Source: JAJPHF01 sp035293805 (GTDB taxonomy: Bacteria > Chloroflexota > UBA6077 > JAJPHF01). From it: a DNA stretch of 64,000 nucleotides. Positions 48,064-55,749 of the stretch are shown here, one piece after another. The position numbers and the translations under genes were made by a program. Where the stretch lies: NCBI GenBank assembly GCA_035293805.1, contig DATGMD010000018.1, positions 124,001-188,000 of the forward strand. Direction: 5' to 3'. The notes beneath the pieces were generated by a model. That model made no database searches, was not told the DNA's origin, and was given only the letters and a program-made list of their open reading frames with translations. Positions within the stretch are counted from its first letter, which is position 1. Every line of letters begins with the position of its first letter.

Positions 48064-49203
48064 TTAGTGGTCGATGTTCTGGCCCATGACCTCCGGCACG
48101 TGGCCCACGCGGAGCACGCCGACGGCGCCCTTGTTCGCCTGGGCGAAGGCGTGGGAGACGAACAGGTAGTCGCCCGCCTCCTCGGGTCGCACGTCGAACA
48201 CCGAGCCGCCGCCGACCGGCACCGTAGACGTCTGGACGCCGCTGAACACGTTGCCCTGCGCGGGATTGCCGTTCTCATAGATGTGGTCGAAGATGCCGCC
48301 GACGACGTGGAAGGACGAGTTCATGGTCGGGCCCGCGTCCACCACGTAGAAGCGCACCGTCTCGCCCGGCTCCGCGGTCAGCGGGTAGTCGCGGTACTGC
48401 GAGGCGTGGCCGTTGAAGGCGACGAGATCGGCGTGGTCGAAGTCCTGCATCTTCGTGAAGCTGCCGGTGAGCACGCCATTGGGCAGCCGGTCGCCGAAGT
48501 AGAACTCGCTCTGCACCAGGACGTACTCGTGGTCCGCCGGCGGCAGCGGCGGGTCGGGGTCCACGATCATCACGCCGTACATGCCGTTGCCGATGTGCTG
48601 GAGCGCGGGGGCGGTGCCGCAGTGATACATGAACACGCCCGGCACGGTGGCCACGAACGACCAGCTGAAGGTCTCGCCGGGGCTCACGTTGCGGTAGTTG
48701 GCGATGGGCGTCTTCGCGCTATGGAAGTCGAGCGAGTGGGGCATGCGCCCGTTGTTCGTGAGCGTGACGTTGACCGTCGCGCCCTGCTTCACGCGGATGA
48801 CCGGGCCGGGCACGGTGCCGTTGAACGTCCAGGCCTCGTAGTAGGTATTGGGAGCCACCTCCAGCACCTGCTGGTCGTCCATGACGAGATTCACGTCCAC
48901 CGAGTCCGCGGGGTTGTAGGGCGGCGCGACCGCCGACACTGGCTCGTGCGCCGGGGCGCTGTAGGGCGCGGCCGCCGGGGCGGCGGCCAGGCTGGCCATA
49001 TCGTGCGTGGGGGCGACCGCGGCCGGGGCGGCCGGCGCGGGCGCGCTGCTGCCCGTCATCGCGGCCTCCGTGCGGCCGGGCGCCGCGCTCGCGCGGCGGG
49101 CCACGTTGGGCGTCGAATAGACGAGCGTCAGCAACACCAGCGCGCCGACAGCGCCGAGGGTGAGCCACCACGTCCAGTAGGCTTTGCCCGAGGGGTTCTC
49201 CAT
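48064..49203 (-). CDS. nirK: Membrane-anchored copper nitrite reductase (NirK-like)
   Basis: 379 residues from ATG 49203 (GGAGGAGAG upstream). An N-terminal transmembrane anchor (TLGAVGALVLLTLVYSTP) is followed by an Ala/Pro linker and two cupredoxin domains. Copper ligands follow the NirK order: His156-x-x-Asp159-x-His161 (type 1 His, catalytic Asp, type 2 His), His194-Cys195 (type 2, type 1), His203 and Met208 (type 1), with His299 in SSFHVVGG as a second-domain type 2 candidate. NirK reduces nitrite to NO outside the membrane; the anchor replaces periplasmic diffusion. No nor or nos genes are nearby, so NO fate is unknown. A two-domain laccase-like oxidase is the alternative. Confidence 0.82.
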   Translation of the reverse strand: MENPSGKAYWTWWLTLGAVGALVLLTLVYSTPNVARRASAAPGRTEAAMTGSSAPAPAAPAAVAPTHDMASLAAAPAAAPYSAPAHEPVSAVAPPYNPADSVDVNLVMDDQQVLEVAPNTYYEAWTFNGTVPGPVIRVKQGATVNVTLTNNGRMPHSLDFHSAKTPIANYRNVSPGETFSWSFVATVPGVFMYHCGTAPALQHIGNGMYGVMIVDPDPPLPPADHEYVLVQSEFYFGDRLPNGVLTGSFTKMQDFDHADLVAFNGHASQYRDYPLTAEPGETVRFYVVDAGPTMNSSFHVVGGIFDHIYENGNPAQGNVFSGVQTSTVPVGGGSVFDVRPEEAGDYLFVSHAFAQANKGAVGVLRVGHVPEVMGQNIDH

Positions 49204-49608
49204 CGCGATCTCTCCTCCACTCCTCTCGCACCGCAACTGGCCTGGCCCGCCGGCTCGCCGCAACAGGGCCGCCTGACGCGGCGCCCGGCTCCCCGTGCTG
49301 GCGGCTTTCGGACAGACCAGTTCGTGCGCCGTTGGGAGCATGATCGGCGGGCGACGTTGACCGTCGCGTTTCCGCGGGTAAACGGTCCGTCAACAGATGT
49401 GGCGGCCAGTCCGATTGGAGCAGCCGGCGCGCGGCGGGCGGCCGGCGAGCGATCCGGGAGCGGGGGTCGCTTGTTCTCCGCCCGCCCAGCGGCGCAGACT
49501 ATGGTAGATCGAGGCTATGCTAGAGTAGGCGAGGCCCGCTGCGGCGCTTGGGGGCGGCGTCGCGGCGCGGGCGCGCGGGCTGCCGGACGCTCCGGAGGAG
49601 GGAACACC
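49204..49608. other. 405-base divergent region with nested dyads
   Basis: Between the nirK-like gene (leftward) and the sugar enzyme gene (rightward). Outer arms GTTGAC (49356-49361) and GTCAAC (49389-49394), with inner arms CGTTT and AAACG, form nested dyads. TATGCT at 49516-49521 is a possible rightward -10. No CRP/FNR-type box with proper spacing was found. No gene supported. Confidence 0.45.
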
Positions 49609-52600
49609 ATGAAGCTGATGATTGCCGCCGATCACGCGGGTTTCCCGCTGAAGGAGTCGCTCAAGCGCCAGCTGCAAGAGGCCGGCCACACGGTCGAGGA
49701 CCTCGGAACGCATAGCGCCGAGCCCGTGGATTACCCGGACTACGCCCGCAAGCTGGCCGAGCGGGTGGTGCTCGGCCGGGGCGAGCGCGGCATCTTCGTC
49801 TGTGGCTCGGGCCAGGGTGGCGTCATGGCCACCAATAAGATCCCGGGCGTGCGGGCCGCGCTAGCTCAGGACACCTACTCGGCCCGCCAGAGCGTCGAGC
49901 ACGACGACGCCAACGTCCTCTGCCTCGGCGCGCGGGTGCTCGGCGACGCGCTGGCCTGGGAGCTAACCCGCGCTTGGCTGGCGGCGCGCTTTAGCGGCGA
50001 GGAGCGCCACTGCCGCCGCCTGGCGAAGCTGGCGAAGCTCGACACGCGCTTCCCACTCTTGGAGCTGCACGGCGAGGGGCAGAGCGCCTGGGTGGACAAC
50101 ATCCGCCGCGGCCTGCTCGAGACCGGCGAGTTTCGCCGCATGGTCCGCGAGGGCATCACCGGTGTTACGTCGAACCCCACCATTCTCGAAAAGGCCGTCT
50201 CGGGCAGCACCGACTACGAGGCGGCGATGCAGGTGCTGGCCCGCCAGGAGCTGTCGCCGCGCGAGATCGCCATCCGCCTGTGGATCGACGACATCCGCGA
50301 GGCGGCCGACCAGCTCCGCCCCATCTACGACCTGACCGAGCGCGTCGACGGCTACGCCTCCATCGAGGTCGACGCCGAGCTAGCGCTGAAGACCGAGGCG
50401 ACCATCGAGGAGGGGCGGCGGCTCTGGCGCGAGGTCGACCGGCCGAACGTGATGATCAAGGTGCCGGCCACGCCGCCGGGCATCCCCGCCATCCGCCAGC
50501 TGATCGCCGAGGGCATCAACGTCAACATCACCCTGCTCTTCTCCCAGCAGCGCTACGAAGAGGTGATGGAGGCCTACCTGGCCGGGCTGGAGGAGCGCGC
50601 CGAGGCCGGGCGGCCCGTGGACCACGTGGCGAGCGTGGCCAGCTTCTTCGTCAGCCGCGTCGATACGGCGGTCGACAAGCAGCTCGAAGCGAAGATCCAG
50701 TCGGCTGCGGACGCGGGCGAGCGGGAAGCGCTCCAGGCGCTGCTCGGCAAAGCGGCCATCGCCAACGCCAAGCTGGCCTACCAGCGGTTCCTCAAGCGCT
50801 TCGGCGACGCGCGCTGGCAGCGGCTGGCGGCGGCTGGCGCGATGGTGCAGCGCCCGCTCTGGGCCAGCACCAGCACGAAGAACCCAGCCTACCGCGATGT
50901 GCTGTACGTCGAGGAGCTGATCGGGCCGGACACCATCAACACGATGCCGCCCGCGACGATCGAGGCCTTCAAGGAGCACGGCCTGGTGCGGCGCAGCGTA
51001 GACGAGGACGTGGCCGGGGCGCAGGCGGCGCTCGACGCGCTCGCGCGTCACGGCGTCGATCTCGACGCCGTGACGGAGCAGCTGCAGGACGAGGGCGTGG
51101 CGGCGTTCGCGCAGTCGTTCGACCAGTTGCTGGCGGCGATTGCCGACAAGCGCGCCGTGGCGCTGAAGGGGGCCGAGCGCCGCGTCGAGACGCACCTCGG
51201 GCCGATCGCGGCCGACGTGGAGCGCGCGGCGCGATCGCTGGCCGAGAGCGACGCCGTGCGCCGCATCTGGGCGCACGACGCCGCGCTGTGGGGGCAGGAT
51301 GCGCTTGCCGAGCGCAACATCGCCAACCGGCTGGGGTGGATGCCGGTGGTCGAGACGATGCAGGAGCGCGTGGACGGCCTGCGCGCCTTCGCCGACGAGG
51401 TGCGCGCGGCGGGCTTCCGGCGCGCCGTGCTGCTCGGCATGGGCGGCAGCAGCCTGGCGCCCGAGGTGCTGCGCCAGACGTTCGGCGCCGCGCGCGGCTA
51501 CCTCGACCTCGACGTGCTCGACACCACCGACCCCGCCACGCTGCTGCAGCTCGAGCGCTCGCTGGACCTCGACCAGACGCTGTTCGTCGTCGCCAGCAAG
51601 TCGGGCACGACGGTGGAGACGCTGTCGCAGCTGGCCTACTTCTGGGCGAAGACGAACGGGCGCGGCGACCAGTTCATCGCCATCACCGACGGCGGCACGC
51701 CGCTGGAGGCGCTGGCTCGCGAGCGCGGCTTCCGCCGCGTGTTCGTGAATCCGGGCGACATCGGCGGGCGCTACTCGGCGCTCTCCTACTTCGGCCTGGT
51801 GCCGGGAGCGCTGCTCGGCGTCGATCTCACGGCCCTGCTCGACCGCGCCGCGCGCATGGCCGAGGCCTGCCGGCCGGGCGGCGACGGCGCGCGAGCCGCG
51901 AGCGGCGGGCCCGGCGCGCAGCTCGGCGCTATCCTGGGCGCCTCGGCGCTGGCCGGCCGCGACAAGATCACGCTGGTGCTGCCCGACGCCATCGCCGCAT
52001 TCGGCGACTGGGTCGAGCAGCTGCTGGCCGAGAGCACGGGCAAGCAGGGCAAGGGGCTCGTGCCGGTCGTCGGCGAGCCGCTGGGCGCCCCCGGGGTGTA
52101 CGGCAACGACCGGCTGTTCGTGGCGCTGACGCTGGAGGGCGAGGCGCCAAACGCGCGGCTGGCGGCGCTGCAGCAGGCGGGCCAGCCGGTGGTCACGATC
52201 CCGCTGCGCGACACGTTGGACCTGGGCGGCGAGTTCTTCCGCTGGGAGTTCGCCACCGCCGTGGCCGGCGTGGTGCTGGGCATCAACCCCTTCGACGAGC
52301 CGAACGTCCAGGAGTCGAAGGACAACACGAAGCGCGTGCTGGAGGAGTTCCAGCGGCTCGGACGCCTGCCCGAGCCCGAGTCGGCCGCGCGCTCGAACGG
52401 CCTGGCCGTGCTGGGCGACGCCGAGGCGAAGTCGGTCGAGGACGCCCTGGCGAGTTTCCTCGACGCGGCGCGGCCCGGCGACTACCTGGCGCTACAAGCC
52501 TACCTGCCCTACCGCGACACGGTGCGCGCCGCGCTCGAAGACCTGCGCCTGCGCCTGCGCGACCGGTTGCGCCTCGCGACCACGTTCGGCTTCGGCCCGC

Positions 52601-52872
52601 GCTTCCTGCACTCGACCGGCCAGCTCCACAAGGGCGGCCCGCCGACCGGCCTGTTCCTCCAGTTCAGCGCCGACGATCCCGAGGACGTGCCGATCCCTGG
52701 CCAGTCGTACACCTTCGGCACGCTCAAGCGCGCCCAGGCGCTCGGCGACCTCCAGGCGCTCCAGGCGCGCGGCCGGCCGGTGCGCGCTATCCGCCTGCAC
52801 GGCGATCTGGAGGCCGGCCTGCGCCACCTGGCCGCCGCGCTCGACGCCACCGCCGCCCGCGCCCGCCGCTAA
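49609..52872 (+). CDS. Trifunctional ribose-5-phosphate isomerase B - transaldolase - glucose-6-phosphate isomerase
   Basis: 1087 residues in three enzymes joined in one chain. Residues 1-150 are RpiB: MIAADHAGFPLKESLK, catalytic Cys65 in FVCGSGQGG, His98 in EHDDANVLCLGARV. Residues about 160-520 are transaldolase with Schiff-base Lys284 (VMIKVPAT), TSNPTILEKAV and INVNITLLFS. Residues about 545-1087 are Pgi: GMGGSSLAPEVL (about 610), SKSGTTVETLSQ (663-668) and GGRYSALSYFG. The chain connects ribulose-5-P/ribose-5-P, sedoheptulose-7-P exchange and fructose-6-P/glucose-6-P. Tal-Pgi fusions are known; the RpiB addition is unusual. GGAGGAGGGA precedes ATG 49609. A longer frame upstream is antisense to the nirK-like gene and rejected. 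Confidence 0.93.
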   Translation: MKLMIAADHAGFPLKESLKRQLQEAGHTVEDLGTHSAEPVDYPDYARKLAERVVLGRGERGIFVCGSGQGGVMATNKIPGVRAALAQDTYSARQSVEHDDANVLCLGARVLGDALAWELTRAWLAARFSGEERHCRRLAKLAKLDTRFPLLELHGEGQSAWVDNIRRGLLETGEFRRMVREGITGVTSNPTILEKAVSGSTDYEAAMQVLARQELSPREIAIRLWIDDIREAADQLRPIYDLTERVDGYASIEVDAELALKTEATIEEGRRLWREVDRPNVMIKVPATPPGIPAIRQLIAEGINVNITLLFSQQRYEEVMEAYLAGLEERAEAGRPVDHVASVASFFVSRVDTAVDKQLEAKIQSAADAGEREALQALLGKAAIANAKLAYQRFLKRFGDARWQRLAAAGAMVQRPLWASTSTKNPAYRDVLYVEELIGPDTINTMPPATIEAFKEHGLVRRSVDEDVAGAQAALDALARHGVDLDAVTEQLQDEGVAAFAQSFDQLLAAIADKRAVALKGAERRVETHLGPIAADVERAARSLAESDAVRRIWAHDAALWGQDALAERNIANRLGWMPVVETMQERVDGLRAFADEVRAAGFRRAVLLGMGGSSLAPEVLRQTFGAARGYLDLDVLDTTDPATLLQLERSLDLDQTLFVVASKSGTTVETLSQLAYFWAKTNGRGDQFIAITDGGTPLEALARERGFRRVFVNPGDIGGRYSALSYFGLVPGALLGVDLTALLDRAARMAEACRPGGDGARAASGGPGAQLGAILGASALAGRDKITLVLPDAIAAFGDWVEQLLAESTGKQGKGLVPVVGEPLGAPGVYGNDRLFVALTLEGEAPNARLAALQQAGQPVVTIPLRDTLDLGGEFFRWEFATAVAGVVLGINPFDEPNVQESKDNTKRVLEEFQRLGRLPEPESAARSNGLAVLGDAEAKSVEDALASFLDAARPGDYLALQAYLPYRDTVRAALEDLRLRLRDRLRLATTFGFGPRFLHSTGQLHKGGPPTGLFLQFSADDPEDVPIPGQSYTFGTLKRAQALGDLQALQARGRPVRAIRLHGDLEAGLRHLAAALDATAARARR

Positions 52873-52900
52873 GCACCGGATAGCAGGCGCTCGGCTTCTC

Positions 52901-52934
52901 GCCGGCGCGGGGTGACTAGCCGCCCCGCGCCGGC
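52901..52934 (+). terminator. 12-bp hairpin after the trifunctional gene
   Basis: GCCGGCGCGGGG (52901-52912) pairs with CCCCGCGCCGGC (52923-52934) around a 10-base loop. No T-run. Confidence 0.5.
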
Positions 52935-52969
52935 AGTTGCCACGATCTCACCAGCCAGATGGAGGGGGC

Positions 52970-54265
52970 ATGCTCGCCGCCGGGCGCCCGGCCAGCGGTA
53001 CGCCCGAGCCGGAGCGTGCTGCGGCCCCACCTGTCGCCGCCCCCGCGGGGCCGCTCGTCCTCGCGCTGATGTGTCTCGTATCGCTCAATCTGCGGTCCGT
53101 CTCCGTCGGCGTGTCGCCCGTGCTGCCGCTCATCCGTCAGGACTTCGCGGTCAGCTACGCGCTGGCGGGCGTCCTGTTCGCGCTGCCGATCGCCATGATG
53201 GGGCTTGGCGCCGAGCCAGGGCGCCGACTGGTCGACCGCGCGGGGCCCTGGCGAGCAATCAGCCTGAGCCTCGCGCTGATCGGGGTGGGCGGGGGCCTCC
53301 GCGCGCTCGCGCCCAACTTCTGGGCGATGCTCGCGCTCACCGCGCTGTTCGGCGCGGGCATCGGGCTCGCCCAGCCCAGCCTGCCGCGGCTCGTGGCGCA
53401 GTGGTTCCCGACCCGGCGGGCCTTTGCCACGGGGGTCTATTCGGCCGGGCTGACCGGCGGCGCGGTAGTCGGCGCCTCGCTCACCGCGCTGCTGCTGCCG
53501 GCGCTGGGCGCCCTCTCGTGGCGGGGCACCTGCCTGCTCTGGGCGGCGCTCGCCATCCTGAGCCTCGTCGCCTGGCTGGCGCTCGGGCCGCGCCGGGACG
53601 CAACTCCCCCCGGCCCTCCCTCCCGGCAGGGAAAGGGCGAGCGGGACGGCTCAGGGAGGGGGGCGCGGGGGGTAGGTCCAACCCCCATCTGGCGCGACCG
53701 CGTGGCCTGGCTGATCACGCTGCTGTTCTTGCTGCAGAGCATGGGCTTCTATCAGCTCGTCGGCTGGCTGCCCAGCTACTATCAAGAGCTCGGGTTGAGC
53801 CTAGAGGCGGCCAGCGTGCCCTTCACCGTGCTGAACCTCGCCAGCCTGCCCTGTGGCCTGCTCGCCTCCTACCTGTCGGACCGCGTGGGCCAGCGCCGGC
53901 CGTTCGTGGCGGTGGGCGCGCTCATGCTGCTCGCCGGCATGACGGGGCTGCTGATGACGCCGCTCCACCCGGCGTGGCTGTGGACGACGCTCGCCGGCGG
54001 CGGCATCGGCATCGTCTTTACGCTGGCGCTCGCCCTGCCGACCGACCTGCTTGACCCTCGCCGCGCGGGGCCTACGGTGTCGCTCGTGTTCACGGTCGGC
54101 TACGGGGCAGCGCTGGTGAGCCCCTTGCTGGCGGGCGTGCTGCGCGACGCGTTCGGCTCCTTTACCCTGGCCCTGCTCCCGACGGTCGGCACGGCCCTCG
54201 CCATGCTCGCGACCGCCTTCGCGTTGCCCGAAACCGCTCGCGGCCTCCGCGGCCCCGCCGCATGA
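52970..54265 (+). CDS. MFS transporter (CynX/NNP-like) with a repeat-derived cytoplasmic loop
   Basis: 431 residues, 12 transmembrane segments. Features: LNLRSVSVGVSPVLPLIRQDF (typical of the CynX/YycB-type cyanate/anion family), GRRLVDRAGPWR loop, LPRLVAQWFPTRRAFATGVYSAG and SYYQELGLSLEAASVPF. The central loop (residues about 209-237, PPGPPSRQGKGERDGSGRG) is encoded by a GC-rich repetitive element that stays in frame, so an element insertion has lengthened the loop without breaking the protein. GGAGGGGG lies before ATG 52970. Substrate unknown; close relatives move cyanate, nitrate or amino-acid-like anions. Confidence 0.9.
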   Translation: MLAAGRPASGTPEPERAAAPPVAAPAGPLVLALMCLVSLNLRSVSVGVSPVLPLIRQDFAVSYALAGVLFALPIAMMGLGAEPGRRLVDRAGPWRAISLSLALIGVGGGLRALAPNFWAMLALTALFGAGIGLAQPSLPRLVAQWFPTRRAFATGVYSAGLTGGAVVGASLTALLLPALGALSWRGTCLLWAALAILSLVAWLALGPRRDATPPGPPSRQGKGERDGSGRGARGVGPTPIWRDRVAWLITLLFLLQSMGFYQLVGWLPSYYQELGLSLEAASVPFTVLNLASLPCGLLASYLSDRVGQRRPFVAVGALMLLAGMTGLLMTPLHPAWLWTTLAGGGIGIVFTLALALPTDLLDPRRAGPTVSLVFTVGYGAALVSPLLAGVLRDAFGSFTLALLPTVGTALAMLATAFALPETARGLRGPAA

Positions 54266-54285
54266 GGAGGGCGGGCCGCAAAGCG

Positions 54286-54314
54286 TTGACCGCGCCGAGC
54301 CGCCCGCTTAGAAT
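54286..54314 (+). promoter_or_regulatory. Strong sigma-70-type promoter for the methyltransferase gene
   Basis: TTGACC (54286-54291) and TAGAAT (54309-54314) are 17 bases apart. The resulting leader is about 325 bases, unusually long. Confidence 0.65.
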
Positions 54315-54646
54315 ACGTCGAACCGGCAGCCCTTGTGCGCGACGGGCGCGCTCGCCTGCTGGCGATAGCTTCCCCTGCCCCGCCGATGCGCCGGATGGCA
54401 TCCTGGTAACATACCAGTGTGCGCCTGCGTGCATCGCGGCCGCGCGCGACCGGTTGGCGGCCTACCCGTGAGCGTGGAGAACTCACGGCTCCATCCGGCG
54501 CCCGCCGTACGTCCGGCCGCCGCTACCTCCTATGCCCGCGCCTGGCACGCGGGATGCTATGAACGCGACGCACCTGGCACGCGCCCCATACCGCTCGCGC
54601 GAGGCGGCCCCCGCCAGCCGTCTGCCGGCTCCTGGAGGGAACGAGG
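54315..54646 (+). other. Long leader region with two inverted repeats and a possible upstream ORF
   Basis: The 332-base leader holds CTGGTA-ACA-TACCAG (54403-54417) and CCGTGAG/CTCACGG (54466-54472 and 54482-54488). An open frame ending with TGA at 54648-54650 overlaps the methyltransferase ATG (ATGA), which could couple translation. The product of that frame is low complexity and doubtful. Confidence 0.4.
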
Positions 54647-55729
54647 ATGAGTGTGCTCGCTGGCGCCCTGCCCGAGATCGCCACGGCGTCCCCGCGACTA
54701 GAGCGGGTACCGTGCAATCTCTGCGGCTCCTGGGACGCGGCGCCGCTCTACCGGGGCACCATCGACCTCGCCACCGCCTCGCTCGACCCGCAGCAAGTCT
54801 ACGCCTGCACCAGCTCACACTACGGACGCTACGGTCCGGTCGTGCGCTGTCGCCGCTGCGGCCTGGTGTATCTTTATCCGCGCCTCGCCGCCGACGCCGT
54901 CGAGGCGGCCTACGAAGAAGTGGCGGACACCCGCTATTTGGAGGAGCGGGAGGGGCGCGTCCACACCTTCGCGCGCGCGCTGGACGAGCTGGAGCAGGTG
55001 CGGCGCCGCGTCTTGGCGGGCGACCACGCTAGGGCGCCGGCGGCGGCGCCCACGCCTCGGGCCACGAACGGAGTGATCCATCCCCCCGCGCTCGGGGCCG
55101 CGCGGGGGCGGTTGCTCGACGTGGGCTGCCACATCGGCGTGTTTCTGGAGCTGGCCGCCGCCCGCGGGTGGGCGGCCGAGGGGGTCGAGCCGTCGCGCTG
55201 GGCCGCCGACGTGGCGCGCGGCCGGGGCCTGCGCGTCACCTGCGGCACGCTGCGGGGCAGCACCCTGCCGGCCGGCGCGTTCGACGTGGTGACGATGTGG
55301 GACGTCATCGAGCACTTTCCCGACCCGGCCGCCGAGGTGCGCGAGGTGCACCGGCTGCTGCGGCCCGGCGGGCTGGTGGGCATCACGACGATGAACGTCG
55401 ATAGCCTGGTCGCGCGCCTGCTCGGCCCGCGCTGGCCGTGGCTGATGCAGATGCACCTCTACTACTTCTCGGTACGGACCCTGCGCGCGCTGATGGAGCG
55501 CTGCGGCTTCCGCGTGGTCGCGGTTTCGCCCCATCGCCGTATCGTTCGTCTCAGTTATGTCCTGTCACGGACCGAGCGCTGGTCGCCGCGGCTCGCCACG
55601 GTCTTGCAGCGCGCCGCCGAGCGCGTGCGCCTGGCCGATCTCCTGGTGCCGATCGACCTCGGCGACATCTTCACCCTTTACGCCCAGCGCATCGAGGCGT
55701 CCAATGGAGCGGTACACCACGGGAGATAG
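54647..55729 (+). CDS. Zinc-ribbon class I SAM methyltransferase
   Basis: 360 residues. An N-terminal zinc-binding part has CNLCGS and VRCRRCGLVYLYP. The methyltransferase core has motif I GRLLDVGCHIGVFLELAAARG, acidic VEPSRWAADVARGRG, TMWDVIEHFPDPAAEVREVH and LRPGGLVGITTMNVDSLVARL. This two-Cys-pair plus methyltransferase-11/23 layout is common in polysaccharide and glycan biosynthesis clusters, where such enzymes modify sugars. It precedes a membrane glycosyltransferase by only 20 bases, consistent with a glycan pathway. GGAGG precedes ATG 54647. Substrate unknown. Confidence 0.9.
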   Translation: MSVLAGALPEIATASPRLERVPCNLCGSWDAAPLYRGTIDLATASLDPQQVYACTSSHYGRYGPVVRCRRCGLVYLYPRLAADAVEAAYEEVADTRYLEEREGRVHTFARALDELEQVRRRVLAGDHARAPAAAPTPRATNGVIHPPALGAARGRLLDVGCHIGVFLELAAARGWAAEGVEPSRWAADVARGRGLRVTCGTLRGSTLPAGAFDVVTMWDVIEHFPDPAAEVREVHRLLRPGGLVGITTMNVDSLVARLLGPRWPWLMQMHLYYFSVRTLRALMERCGFRVVAVSPHRRIVRLSYVLSRTERWSPRLATVLQRAAERVRLADLLVPIDLGDIFTLYAQRIEASNGAVHHGR

Positions 55730-55749
55730 GGCGCGGGGGACGCCGGTTG

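Noticed and set aside
48067..49608. Upstream extension of the RpiB-Tal-Pgi frame to 48067 (1601 codons)
   Set aside because: The added part is antisense to the NirK-like gene and reads as His/Arg/Val-rich shadow. The true start at 49609 has a strong ribosome site and begins exactly at RpiB homology.
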